DNA of 64,000 nucleotides, taken from NCBI GenBank assembly GCA_963741135.1, contig CAVUHC010000008.1, positions 1,674,001 to 1,738,000 on the forward strand, given 5' to 3'. Origin of the DNA: Gp6-AA40 sp963741135. GTDB taxonomy: Bacteria > Acidobacteriota > Vicinamibacteria > Vicinamibacterales > UBA2999. Position numbers and translations under genes: made by a program. Numbering within the stretch: the first letter of the stretch is position 1; every line of letters starts with the position of its first letter. The notes under the pieces are model-generated. The model did no database searches. It saw only the letters and a list, made by a program, of their open reading frames with translations, and was not told where the DNA came from. Shown here piece by piece: positions 12,401 to 20,800 of the stretch.

Positions 12401-13857
12401 GAACGGCGTCGCACGGAGTACGCCACCGGCGGGTCCAGAAGGACCCGCCCTCCCCGGACCCACTCCATCTCTGGCGCCGGCTTCCCCGCTGCCTCTGCGA
12501 ACACGGTCACGATGTCCTCGATGTCGGACGTCGTAACCGTCTCGTTGAGCGAGATCCCGATCGTCTTGTCGTCGATGTAGCGGAAGTTGATGCCGGCTTC
12601 CACCGCGCGCCGCCGAACCGCGTCCGCTCCGGATGGCACGTCGAGCCGGAGCGTGTCGAAGTAATTGGCGTTCGCCTGTGTCACGCCCAACGCGCCGAGC
12701 TGATCCTCGAGGATCCGAGTCAATGTATGGACACGTCCGGCGATCGACTTGAGGCCATTGGGCCCGTGATAGACGGCGTACATTGCGGCCATGTTGGCCA
12801 GCAGAGCCTGCGCGGTGCAGATATTGGAGGTCGCCTTTTCCCGGCGGATGTGCTGCTCGCGCGTAGCGAGGGCCATGCGATATGCCCGCTTGCCGTGGAC
12901 ATCGACCGAGACGCCGATGATCCGGCCAGGCATCTGCCGTACGAACGCGTTGCGCGTGGCGAAGAAGGCGGCGTGCGGTCCGCCATATCCGAGCGGGACC
13001 CCAAACCGCTGCGAGTTCCCGTACACGACGTCCGCACCCATTTCTCCGGGCGGCGTGAGCAATGCCAACGCAAGGAGATCCGTGCCTACGGCAACGAGCA
13101 CTCCGGCGTCGTGAGCGCGGGTAATGAATGGAGCCAGGTGCTGGGCGAGACCGTCCTGGTCCGGATACTGAACGAGCGCGCCGAACACGCGCGGCTCGAA
13201 CGTCATCGCGTCGATCGGCCCGACGTGCAGGTCGATGTCGAGCGGCTCTGCGCGCGAGCGCAGGACGTCGATCGTCTGCGGGAAGCAGCGATCGCTTACA
13301 AGGAACAGGCTTCGCTCCGCCGGGTCCGGAAGGACCCGGCCTCCGGTGGACGCCCGGTCGACCAGGCCTCCTGCGCGCGCCCGATGCAGCAGCGTCATCG
13401 CTTCGGCCGCCGCGGTCGCCTCGTCGAGCAGCGAAGCATTGGCCACCTCCATCCCCGTCAGCTCCGTCACCATCGTCTGGAAGTTGAGGAGCGACTCGAG
13501 GCGTCCCTGGGCGATCTCCGCCTGGTACGGCGTGTAAGGGGTGTACCAGCCCGGATTCTCCATCACCATCCGCAGGATGACGCTTGGCGTGATGGTGTCG
13601 TGATAGCCGAGGCCGATGTACGACCGGAACGTCTTGTTCCGGCGAGCCACGGCCGTGAGGCGGCGCAGGTAGTCATGCTCGCTCTCCGGCGGTGGGAGGT
13701 TGAGCGGGCCCTGCAGCCTGATGGACGCGGGAATCGTCTCGTCGATCAGCGCGTCGAGAGACGCGGCGCCGATCGTCTCGAGCATCCGATCGCGGTCTTC
13801 AGGCGAAGGGCCGATGTGGCGGCGTGCGAACCAGTCGCTGGCGTCCAGTCTGTTCAT
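12397..13857 (-). CDS. gcvPA: Glycine dehydrogenase (P-protein), N-terminal half
   Basis: Start ATG 13857 (MNRLDASDWFARRHIG) overlaps the gcvH stop as ATGA. The product has FRSYIGLGYHDTITPSVI, NPGWYTPYTPYQAEIAQGRL, DEATAAAEAMTL and the GVPLGYGGPHAAFFATR and YRMALATREQHIRREKATS blocks typical of P-protein. Two palindromic repeats lie inside it. One at 13319-13340 adds the unusual loop GGRVLPDPAE. One at 12428-12449 adds GGRVLLDPP just before the frame breaks. With gcvPB it would form about 960 residues, the normal length of fused GcvP. If the break is only an indel, the gene is one intact gcvP. Confidence 0.92.
   Translation of the reverse strand: MNRLDASDWFARRHIGPSPEDRDRMLETIGAASLDALIDETIPASIRLQGPLNLPPPESEHDYLRRLTAVARRNKTFRSYIGLGYHDTITPSVILRMVMENPGWYTPYTPYQAEIAQGRLESLLNFQTMVTELTGMEVANASLLDEATAAAEAMTLLHRARAGGLVDRASTGGRVLPDPAERSLFLVSDRCFPQTIDVLRSRAEPLDIDLHVGPIDAMTFEPRVFGALVQYPDQDGLAQHLAPFITRAHDAGVLVAVGTDLLALALLTPPGEMGADVVYGNSQRFGVPLGYGGPHAAFFATRNAFVRQMPGRIIGVSVDVHGKRAYRMALATREQHIRREKATSNICTAQALLANMAAMYAVYHGPNGLKSIAGRVHTLTRILEDQLGALGVTQANANYFDTLRLDVPSGADAVRRRAVEAGINFRYIDDKTIGISLNETVTTSDIEDIVTVFAEAAGKPAPEMEWVRGGRVLLDPPVAYSVRRRS
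12428..12449. repeat. Palindrome inside gcvP at the frame break
   Basis: A 9-bp stem GGCGGGTCC with GGACCCGCC closes an AGAA loop. It lies within the coding sequence, about 30 bases upstream (in coding sense) of the gcvPA stop and gcvPB start. The same core is found at 13319-13340 and 21867-21886. Confidence 0.65.
13319..13340. repeat. Palindrome inserted in frame in gcvPA
   Basis: A 9-bp stem GCCGGGTCC with GGACCCGGC closes a GGAA loop. It encodes about eight residues that look like an extra loop in P-protein, placed before the LFLVSDRCFPQT segment. It keeps the frame open. Confidence 0.65.
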
Positions 13858-14228
13858 CCCAGGTGTTGCTGATACTGCGAGGCGTCGAGCAACGCTCCGG
13901 AATCGGTGGGGCTCGCCAGCCGAACTTTGATCATCCATGTGCCATGCGGGTCGGAGTTCACGACCTCGGGACGATTCCTGAGCGAGTCATTGACCTCGAG
14001 GACTTCTCCGCTCATCGGCGCGAACAGCTCCGAGACGGCCTTCACTGACTCGATCGATCCGAATGATTCACCCGCGGCGACCTTCCGCCCGACGTCCGGC
14101 AGCTCCACGTAGACGACGTCGCCGAGCTGTTGCTGCGCGTAATCGGTGATGCCGATCTCGCCGGTGTCGCCGGCAACGCGAATCCATTCGTGATCCTTCG
14201 TGTACTTCCGATCTTCCGGATACGGCAT
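13854..14228 (-). CDS. gcvH: Glycine cleavage system H protein
   Basis: The 124-residue product is the lipoyl carrier that shuttles the aminomethyl group between the P, T and L proteins. It shows KDHEWIRVAGDTGEIGITDYA and the lipoylation site SIESVKAVSE (Lys63), and ends with the usual helix after VVNSDPHGTWMIKV. Length is normal. It is the middle gene of a minus-strand gcvT-gcvH-gcvP order and overlaps gcvPA by ATGA. A long palindrome lies in the short gap after gcvT. Confidence 0.97.
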   Translation of the reverse strand: MPYPEDRKYTKDHEWIRVAGDTGEIGITDYAQQQLGDVVYVELPDVGRKVAAGESFGSIESVKAVSELFAPMSGEVLEVNDSLRNRPEVVNSDPHGTWMIKVRLASPTDSGALLDASQYQQHLG

Positions 14229-14246
14229 GTCTGCTCCCAGAGAACG

Positions 14247-14280
14247 GTGTAGGGGCGGGTCTTGAGGCCCGTCCCTACAC
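14247..14280. repeat. Long palindrome between gcvT and gcvH
   Basis: Arms gtgtaggggcggg (14247-14259) and cccgtccctacac (14268-14280) pair over 13 positions with one G-T wobble, around a short ttgaggcc-type loop. It stands in the 66-base gap within the gcv operon. It may act as an mRNA processing or attenuation hairpin, or simply be another member of the window's palindrome family. Confidence 0.6.
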
Positions 14281-14294
14281 TATCGAGAACTGCA

Positions 14295-15413
14295 CTATCG
14301 AGAACGTTTATAAAACGGCATGGGTACGACGCGCGCCGTGGAGACGCGACCACGGATATCGATCGACAGCTCCGAGCCCGGTTTCGCAAGGTCGATCGGG
14401 ACGTACGCCATCCCGATTGCTTTCTTCAGAAACGGCGTCTGCGTCCCGCTCGTCACGACGCCGATCGACTTCTCACCGCGCAGCACTTGATGGCCGTGAC
14501 GCGCGATGCCGCGATCGATCATTTCGAAGCCGACGAGCTTTCGCGTGAGGCCTTTGTCTTTCTGCTCGCGCAGACGCTCGTGGCCGATGAACGATTCCTT
14601 GTTCCACCCGATCACCCAGCCAAGATCCGCTTCCAGCACCGTCGTCGATTCGTCGATGTCGTTGCCGTACAAGCGCATTGCCGCCTCCAGGCGCAGCGTA
14701 TCGCGCGCGCCCAGGCCGCACGGGATGACGTCGGCGGCGCGGCCGGACTCGAGAATCGCCTGCCAGACCCGGTCGGCCATGTTCGGCGGGACGAAGATCT
14801 CGAACCCGTCCTCGCCCGTATAGCCGGTGCGCGAAATCAGCGCGCGCGCGTTGGCGACCTCTCCGTGCGTGAACCAGTAGTACTTGATGTCGTGGAGCTC
14901 AGTGGAACAGAGCGGCTGAAGAACGCCGAGCGCAGCGGGTCCCTGAATGGCGATCAGGGCATATCGGCTGCTCGAATCGACCACCGCCGCTTCGCCGGCT
15001 TCCTTGATCTGCGCGTCGATCCAGCCGTAGTCCTTGGTGATGTTCGATGCGTTGACGACCAGCATGAAGTGGTTCGGGGCCATTCGATAGACGAGCATGT
15101 CGTCGACGAAGGTGCCCTCGAAGGTCGTCAGTCCCGCATAGTGCGCCTGCCCGACGTGGAGCTTGCTCGCGTCGTTGCTCGAGATGCGCTGAACCGCCGC
15201 GAGGGCGTCCTTCCCTGCGATCTCGATCTCGCCCATGTGGCTGACGTCGAACAGCCCGGCCCGCGTACGCACGGCCATGTGTTCGGTCGTGATACCCGAA
15301 TACTCCACGGGCATCTCCCATCCACCGAATGGGACCATGCGACCGTTCGACGCGCAGTGGCGGGCGTGGAGTGGGGTCTTGCGCAGAAGTGGAGCGACTG
15401 TGTCGGCGGACAA
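14295..15413 (-). CDS. gcvT: Glycine cleavage system aminomethyltransferase (T-protein)
   Basis: The 372-residue product transfers the methylene group from aminomethyl-lipoyl-GcvH to tetrahydrofolate, releasing ammonia. Seen are RKTPLHARHCASNGRMVPFGGWEMPVEY (in two adjoining blocks), the folate-site stretch GLFDVSHMGEIEI, RTGYTGEDGFEIF, CGLGARDTLRLEAAMRLYG and the C-terminal GVVTSGTQTPFLKKAIGMAYV. Length and order match the family. The only usable start before RKTPLHARH is a TTG at 15413. It leads the gcvT-gcvH-gcvP operon. I looked for a glycine riboswitch in the leader (15414-15515) and saw none. Confidence 0.96.
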   Translation of the reverse strand: MSADTVAPLLRKTPLHARHCASNGRMVPFGGWEMPVEYSGITTEHMAVRTRAGLFDVSHMGEIEIAGKDALAAVQRISSNDASKLHVGQAHYAGLTTFEGTFVDDMLVYRMAPNHFMLVVNASNITKDYGWIDAQIKEAGEAAVVDSSSRYALIAIQGPAALGVLQPLCSTELHDIKYYWFTHGEVANARALISRTGYTGEDGFEIFVPPNMADRVWQAILESGRAADVIPCGLGARDTLRLEAAMRLYGNDIDESTTVLEADLGWVIGWNKESFIGHERLREQKDKGLTRKLVGFEMIDRGIARHGHQVLRGEKSIGVVTSGTQTPFLKKAIGMAYVPIDLAKPGSELSIDIRGRVSTARVVPMPFYKRSR

Positions 15414-15484
15414 ACACTTAACCGTACTATGCGCCCTGCGCGGAGATCAACCGAGCAGGCGACCGTTCAACCCGCGGACTACAC

Positions 15485-15508
15485 CGGAGCTCACTTGGGT
15501 GAGCTCCG
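15485..15508 (-). terminator. Terminator-like hairpin after the DUF885 gene
   Basis: A perfect 10-bp stem, CGGAGCTCAC with GTGAGCTCCG, closes a four-base loop three bases after the DUF885 stop. There is no T-run on either side, so it may work as an mRNA 3' stabiliser or a weak terminator ahead of gcvT. Confidence 0.5.
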
Positions 15509-15511
15509 AGT

Positions 15512-17484
15512 CTAGGGGCGTTGCAGCTCGCTCAACAGCGCGTCGTGGAAGTAGCCGGCGGGTATGGTGCCCTGCCTCATGAACGCAAGGTGGAACGCCT
15601 TGGCCGAGAAGCGGCTGCCCAGCAGCTTGCTGGCCTCTTCCCGCAGCTCGAAGATCTGATCCATGCCGAGGCGATACGTGATGGCCTGCGTCGGCCACTT
15701 GGAATAGCGGAAGATCGCGCGCTCCGCTGATGCGCAGCTCTCGCGCTTCTGGGCGCTCGTCGCTGGGGAGCCCGTGCAGGAGCCGGGCAGAAAGTCGACG
15801 ACCTCCGAGAACAGCGTCGTCGCCTCGTCGTACGACATGCGCCCGGTGTGGATGCCGGTATCGATTCGCACGCGCAGATCGCGATAGAGCTTGCCCTGGA
15901 GTTGATAGAGGCGTTCTTCCGGCGTGTAGAAGCCGTTTGGCGCACCGGGTTGCGGCTCGGCAGGCAGCGCCTCCGCATAGAGGCCCCAGCCTTCCGCAGC
16001 CATCGAGTCCTCCCACATCGACGATGAGTCTTCGACGGCGCCAGGCGGTCAGCCATCTGACTGGCGCGATGCGGTCGCGGTACTGCGTCATGCACCTTGT
16101 AGTGCCAGTCGTGACCCGGGAACCCTTCGTGCGCCGACAAATCGGCGAGCGCCGCACGGTTGTTGGACATCAGCGCCGCCGGATTGTTGTGCGTGGGCGA
16201 GACGTAGAACCGTCCGACGCCGCTGTTCTTGAACGGTGGCGCCGGGTAGTAGGCGGCGCCGTCAATCGAGGCCTGCAGCGGCGGCGGCGTTTCGGTGACG
16301 TCCAGCTTGTAGTCGGCGGGCACGTCGAACAGTTGTGTCTTGCGCCCGTAGTCGACGAGACGGAATGCCGCATCCCGGTACCAGTCGATCATCTCGGCGT
16401 CGGATTTCGGATAGTCCTTCGACAGCTGATCGAAGACGGCGCGCACTGCCGCCTGGCCGTCGGATGGCAGCGGCCATTTGCGCTGCGTACCGATCTGCCG
16501 TGCGAGATCGATCATCTGCTTCTGGGTGTCCTGCACTATCGGCCACGCTTCGTCGTAGAGCTGCGCGGCCGTCTTGTTCAGGCGAAGGTTGTTCTTGAGT
16601 GCCCAGTCATATTCGGTCTCGCCCATCGCGAAGCGATCCGCCTGGAATTGCGGCTTGACCGCTGACGCCGTGGAGCTCTGGAAATACGTCGAGGCGATGA
16701 ACGCGCGAAACGACTCGTACGCCAGCTTCGCCTGCTTCGACGCGTCGTTGATCTCTCCCAGGATCTGACCACGCTGTTCACCCGACACGCGATCCGCCGC
16801 GATTTGCGGAAAGGTCTGCGCGAAATACTTCGCATTGGCTTCGGCCGTCTCGATGCCGTCGCGGCGCAGCATCCGCGAATCCGGCGTGTTACCGGCGCCC
16901 ACACCGGATCGCAGCTGATCCTGCGCCGCCGCCAGGAACTTCGGGATGCCGCGGATGCGCTCGACGACGAGCGTCCACTCGGCGCCGGTGCCGTATGTCT
17001 TGGTGCCTGTCTGCGTCATTCCCTGCAACTGCCAGTCGAGCGCGCGGAACGGCTCGCTCACATAGGTGTCGAGGGCGCGCTGCTGGTAGTGGCGCACCTG
17101 ATGCTGATGGAGCATGAACTGGATCTGCGCCAGCGCGACGTCCCGGTCGATTCGCGGCGCCGGCGAGAGCGTGTTGGCGTCAATCACGCCAATCGCCTTC
17201 ACCGTGTCGTCGAGCCAGCGATCCTCCGCCTCCATCGCGGCGATCGAGTAATCGCGCAGCATCCCGTCCACGTCCTTGAGCGACGCATCGAGGCCGCCGC
17301 CTCCGAGGTACGTGTTCACCGTCGGATAGCGACGGAGGAACTCGACGACGTACCGGTCGAGCGCGGTCTTGAGCGCGGCGTCGCCTGACGCGGCAGCGGC
17401 GGGAGTCGTTGTCGCCGGGGGGGTTCTGTTGCAGGCCGATGAGACGAGGGACAGGACAACGACGAGGGCACAAGCCGTTCGCAT
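15512..17484 (-). CDS. DUF885 family lipoprotein, probable zinc metallohydrolase, frame broken twice
   Basis: The ATG at 17484 opens a lipoprotein signal (VVLSLVSSACN, Cys near 18). The body has the DUF885 hallmarks: FLRRYPTVNTYLG near the start, and HEGFPGHDWHY, a HExxH-like zinc site in this family. After two one-base shifts, near 16095 and 16045, it continues with MTQYRDRIAPVRWL, SMWEDSMAAEGWGLYAEAL, GRMSYDEATTLFSEVV, IFRYSKWPTQAITYRLG and FMRQGTIPAGYFHDALL. About 650 residues when joined, normal for the family. It should sit in the envelope facing the periplasm. The substrate is unknown; the family is thought to be peptidase-like. The shifts look like sequence errors since both halves are well kept. 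Confidence 0.85.
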
Positions 17485-17549
17485 CTGTCGCGGACGGTAC
17501 TATGCGCCTCCGGTGTGGTCAAGCCGCGCGACCCGGCGAAGCCCGTGCT

Positions 17550-17846
17550 GTGCCCAAGGAAGAGTATGCCGGAGGGGTCATCTACGAATGTGGTCGAGGC
17601 ACGGTGTTCTTCATGTACCCATCAGCGGGAGCGGGCACGTCGAAGGCGAGCGATGCATTCTGGACGGTAGACGACGTGGAGGCCGAGGTGGCTGATCTGA
17701 AGAGCCGAGGCGTGGTGTTCGAGGAGTACGACATGCCGGGACTCAAGACGAAGAACGGCATCGCGACCGGAGGCGGAGCCCAGACCGCGTGGTTCAAAGA
17801 CAGCGAAGGAAACATCCTCGCCGTGAGCCAGAGGATTTCATCCTAG
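17550..17846 (+). pseudogene. Truncated VOC (glyoxalase/bleomycin-resistance-like) protein
   Basis: The readable product (about 98 residues from a GTG) matches only the second part of a VOC domain: EYAGGVIYECGRGTVFFMYPS, ASDAFWTVDDVEAEVADLKSRG and TAWFKDSEGNILAVSQ. The first beta-alpha-beta unit and its metal ligand are missing. Upstream is the start region of the divergent DUF885 gene, so there is no room for the missing part. It is most likely a 5'-truncated remnant. A partner-dependent half-domain cannot be excluded. Confidence 0.6.
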
Positions 17847-17880
17847 CCCCGGCATTGCCATCGGGAAGTAAGCTAGACGT

Positions 17881-18192
17881 ATGTCTGATGAGGGCGGACC
17901 GAAGTCTTCGTTCGATCTGGCGATGGAGCGTCTTCGCAAGAAGGATGCGGAGGAAGGCGTCACCATACGGCCGATGACCGACCAGCAGAAAAGCGCCATC
18001 GCCGAGGTGAAGAGCCTCTACGACTCAAAGATCGCCGAGCAGGAGATCCTGCAACAGTCCGCGATGAAGCATCTGCTGAACGCCGATCCCGCGGAGCGCG
18101 AAGAGGTCGGCCGGCGGTTCCGGCGTGAGCGTGAGCGCCTCGCGTCCGAACGAGACGCCAAGGTTGAGAAGATTCGTCGAGGCGAAGGCTGA
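17881..18192 (+). CDS. Small hypothetical coiled-coil protein
   Basis: A 103-residue, highly charged protein (MSDEGGPKSSFDLAMERL start). It is almost entirely predicted helix, with ERLRKKDAEEGV and RRFRRERERLASERDAKVEK as coiled-coil stretches, and no signal or membrane span. I do not recognise a named family. Pieces of this locus, including its 3' end and the flank after the stop, recur at 18730-18833, which shows it has been partly duplicated. It lies 34 bases after the VOC remnant. Confidence 0.65.
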   Translation: MSDEGGPKSSFDLAMERLRKKDAEEGVTIRPMTDQQKSAIAEVKSLYDSKIAEQEILQQSAMKHLLNADPAEREEVGRRFRRERERLASERDAKVEKIRRGEG

Positions 18193-18435
18193 GCTTTGCT
18201 GCGCGTGGGAGTGTGTACCGTCGATGCCTTAGCGGCGCTTCTGTTAACCCGGCACTCCGCTCAGCTCTCCGCTTGTCCGTTCCCGCCAATAGGAGTAGCG
18301 TGCACCCGCGGCTATTCCCCATTCGTTCCGGTCTGACGCGTCGAACCGCGGCTAATCAATCACCACGAGATCTCGAACCGGGCGCCTTGTGTTCAATGCG
18401 TGAGGAGAACGGAAACACGCAAAAGGAGAGGAACC

Positions 18436-18633
18436 ATGACAGGACTCCGAAAACTCACAGGCCTCATCGTTTGTTGTCTGATTTGGCCAGCGCCGGCGGT
18501 TGCCGACCCAATCACCGAGTTGAACGTGATCGCGGCGACCACGATGATGACGACGACCGGGATGATCCTCATGGTCGTGGCCGCGACTGGCACAAGTAAG
18601 TCCGAATCCGAGCCGGTCGTCACCCGCGCGTGA
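18436..18633 (+). CDS. Small exported or membrane peptide, hypothetical
   Basis: A 65-residue product starting MTGLRKLTGLIVCCLIW, with a clear signal peptide and probable cleavage after PAPAVA. A second hydrophobic stretch (MTTTGMILMVVAATG) may hold it in the membrane. An AGGAGAGG ribosome binding site stands five bases before the ATG, which is the main support for this being a gene. No family recognised. Confidence 0.5.
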   Translation: MTGLRKLTGLIVCCLIWPAPAVADPITELNVIAATTMMTTTGMILMVVAATGTSKSESEPVVTRA

Positions 18634-18729
18634 CGGCCGGCTACGCGACAGCTCCCGCCTGGTGCAACGACGCGAACACACCACAAACCGATAATTCTTC
18701 AACGCATGAAGCCGCTGCGCGATTGGTCA

Positions 18730-18833
18730 GGATGCGGAGGAAGGCGTCACCACGCGGGAGGCGAAGGCTGAAACCTGACTGAAGAGGCCGGCATTGAGCC
18801 GGCCTCTCAGTTCCTTGCTGCGCGTGGGAGTGT
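18730..18833 (+). pseudogene. Collapsed copy of the 17881-18214 locus
   Basis: Three blocks match the small coiled-coil gene and its 3' flank in order: 18730-18752 equals 17942-17964, 18758-18771 equals 18179-18192, and 18815-18833 equals 18196-18214. The middle of the gene is missing and a hairpin lies between the last two blocks. It reads as a partial duplication with internal deletion. Confidence 0.6.
18783..18807 (+). terminator. Terminator-like hairpin
   Basis: A perfect 10-bp stem, AGAGGCCGGC with GCCGGCCTCT, encloses the loop attga. Only a weak T-rich tail (cagttcctt) follows. It would end transcripts from the small genes upstream. Confidence 0.5.
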
Positions 18834-18925
18834 CTACTGACGACTCCCGGTGCGATTGGCCATGTATGCACCTCCCGGCCGCGACCGTCTCGTGGTGCTC
18901 CCAGCATCGGAAGCGTGGTCGCTAG

Positions 18926-19169
18926 AAGCCTTTTTTTGAGCCGCCGAGGTTCCGGCGGATATTTCACAATACCATGCCTGTTGCGCACTACGAGACCGCG
19001 CCTCGGCGTGTCGTTGCGTCTGCCTGCAACCGCTCGAGCACGTCGGCGAGCAGCGCGGCCGTCACCGCGCCGGCCGGCGACAGCTCGTGCGCCTTCCACA
19101 TCGTGCCGCGGCGGTTGACGAAGAAGAGGTACGCGTCACACACGCCGGCGAGATCGTGCAGGTCGTGAG
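18926..19169 (-). pseudogene. Duplicate fragment of an ABC-transporter ATPase gene 3' end plus flank
   Basis: This block is a close copy of 35709-35947, the 3' end of the ABC ATPase gene and about 57 bases beyond its stop. On the minus strand it still reads the end of the ATPase (FVNRRGTMWKAHELSPAG, then LLADVLERLQ). Differences are scattered single bases and small indels. No Walker or signature motif is included, so it is not functional. The 748 bases between 18634 and 19381 contain only this fragment, the collapsed copy and the hairpin; I see no intact gene there. Confidence 0.8.
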
Positions 19170-19381
19170 GTCGACGAAGCTCGACATGTTCGAAGCGCCT
19201 CGCGGCGGCGTTTCACCACATCACTTTGATGGCATAAATAGCGGCGGAATGGTCGTGCTTGCAAGCGTTCACGCCGGGAGCTATCGTCTCGCGGGCCACC
19301 TGGACGGCACTCCTCCGCAGTGCCGATTCTGACAACTGCGTCGCGCCTGGCGCGACCTCGACCGCGTACTTCGGCGGCAGC

Positions 19382-20800
19382 ATGCGGATTTCGGCGGTGT
19401 GGCGACAACTGATCCTCGACAACGGCCCCGCAGTGGCCGAAGAGGTCCTCGCCCACATCGCGAGCGCCGGTGTCCAGTCGCACGAGCTCACCGCGGACGG
19501 GCTGGCGGGCACCGGCCTGGTGATCTTCGACCGGCTGACGCCGCGGCTGTTCGACCTGCTGCACGGCGCCGGCCGAAGCGGCCTTCGCGTCCTGGCCGTG
19601 AGCCTCGACCCGCAGCGGCTGCCCGCCGCCGGCTCGTGGGGGCTCCTGGCGGCTGGCGCGGCGGACGTCATCTCGTGGCACCACCATCGCGATCCCGCCG
19701 CCGGCATCGCCGCGCGCTTCGAACGGTGGGCGGCCGTGGACGAGATCGTCGATTCGCCGCTCGTGCGCGACAACCTGGTGGGCCGCAGCCCCGCCTGGAT
19801 CGCGACGCTGCGGCGCGTCGTCGAGGTCGCGCGCTTCACCGACGCGCCAGTGCTCGTGCTGGGCGAGACTGGCACCGGCAAGGAGCTCGTCGCCCGCCTG
19901 ATCCACACGCTCGACGCCCGGCCGCGGCGGCGCGACCTGGTGATCCAGGACTGCGCGGCGATCGTGCCGCAGCTCGCCGGCAGCGAGTTCTTCGGCCACG
20001 ATCGCGGCGCGTTCACCGACGCGGTGACCGCGCGCGACGGGTGCTTCGCGCTCGCCGACGGCGGCACGCTGTTTCTCGACGAGATCAGCGAGCTTCCGCT
20101 CAACCTCCAGGCCGAGCTGCTGCGCGCGGTGCAGGAGCGGACCTACAAGCGCGTCGGCAGCAACACCTGGCACACGTCGCAGTTCCGGCTGCTCTGTGCC
20201 AGCAATCGCGACCTGCTCGAGGAGGTCGAGCGCGGCGCGTTCCGCCGCGATCTCTACTACCGCATCGCGAGCACGGTGATTCGCCTGCCGCCGCTGCGCG
20301 ATCGCGCCGCCGACATCGTGCCGCTCGCGCAGTCCTTTCTCGCGCAGCTCCATCCCGGCCGCGACGCGCTCGCGTTCGAGCTCGACGAGCCGGTCCGCGA
20401 GTACCTGCTGACGCGCACCTACGACGGCAACGTCCGCGACCTGCGGCAGCTGGTGCACCGCATCGATGGCCGGCACGTCGGCCCTGGCCCGATCACCGTG
20501 GGCGACATCCCGGCCGATGAGCGTCCGCTCCCGGAGGGCGAGCCGCCGGACTGGCGCGACGCGGCATTCGAAGCCGCCATTCGACGCGCGGTCACGCGCG
20601 GCGTGCCGCTGCGCGACATCGGCCACGCGGCCACCGAGGTCGCTATCGACGTGGCGCTCGGGGCCGAGGGATCGGTGCAGCGCGCAGCGCGGCAATTGAA
20701 GGTGACCGACCGCGCGCTGCAGCTGCGGCGGGCCGCGCGGCGCGATCGGGCCGGAGTGTGGAAGGAGCCGGGGCTGCCCACCGGAACCGAGGGCGCGTAG
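19382..20800 (+). CDS. Sigma-54-interacting (NtrC-type) AAA+ transcriptional activator
   Basis: From ATG 19382 (MRISAVWRQL) the product is 472 residues. The first ~125 residues are an unassigned sensory part. The central AAA+ domain has Walker A GETGTGKE (161-168), the sigma-54 contact loop RGAFTDA (fifth position Asp, usually Gly), Walker B GGTLFLDEIS and RLPPLRDRAADIVPLAQSFL. The C-terminus holds a FIS-type helix-turn-helix (EGSVQRAARQLKVTDRALQ). Such proteins hydrolyse ATP to open sigma-54 promoters. It ends exactly where the convergent trypsin-like gene ends. An upstream in-frame TTG exists, but the chosen ATG gives a more natural start. The target genes are not visible; the neighbouring GEFE cluster is a candidate. 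Confidence 0.85.
   Translation: MRISAVWRQLILDNGPAVAEEVLAHIASAGVQSHELTADGLAGTGLVIFDRLTPRLFDLLHGAGRSGLRVLAVSLDPQRLPAAGSWGLLAAGAADVISWHHHRDPAAGIAARFERWAAVDEIVDSPLVRDNLVGRSPAWIATLRRVVEVARFTDAPVLVLGETGTGKELVARLIHTLDARPRRRDLVIQDCAAIVPQLAGSEFFGHDRGAFTDAVTARDGCFALADGGTLFLDEISELPLNLQAELLRAVQERTYKRVGSNTWHTSQFRLLCASNRDLLEEVERGAFRRDLYYRIASTVIRLPPLRDRAADIVPLAQSFLAQLHPGRDALAFELDEPVREYLLTRTYDGNVRDLRQLVHRIDGRHVGPGPITVGDIPADERPLPEGEPPDWRDAAFEAAIRRAVTRGVPLRDIGHAATEVAIDVALGAEGSVQRAARQLKVTDRALQLRRAARRDRAGVWKEPGLPTGTEGA

Noticed and set aside
11384..13872. Long plus-strand frames across the gcvP region
   Set aside because: Antisense of P-protein with repetitive Arg-rich products and no recognisable domain.
15414..15515. 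Possible glycine riboswitch before gcvT
   Set aside because: The conserved glycine-aptamer elements are not visible; only the DUF885 hairpin is there.
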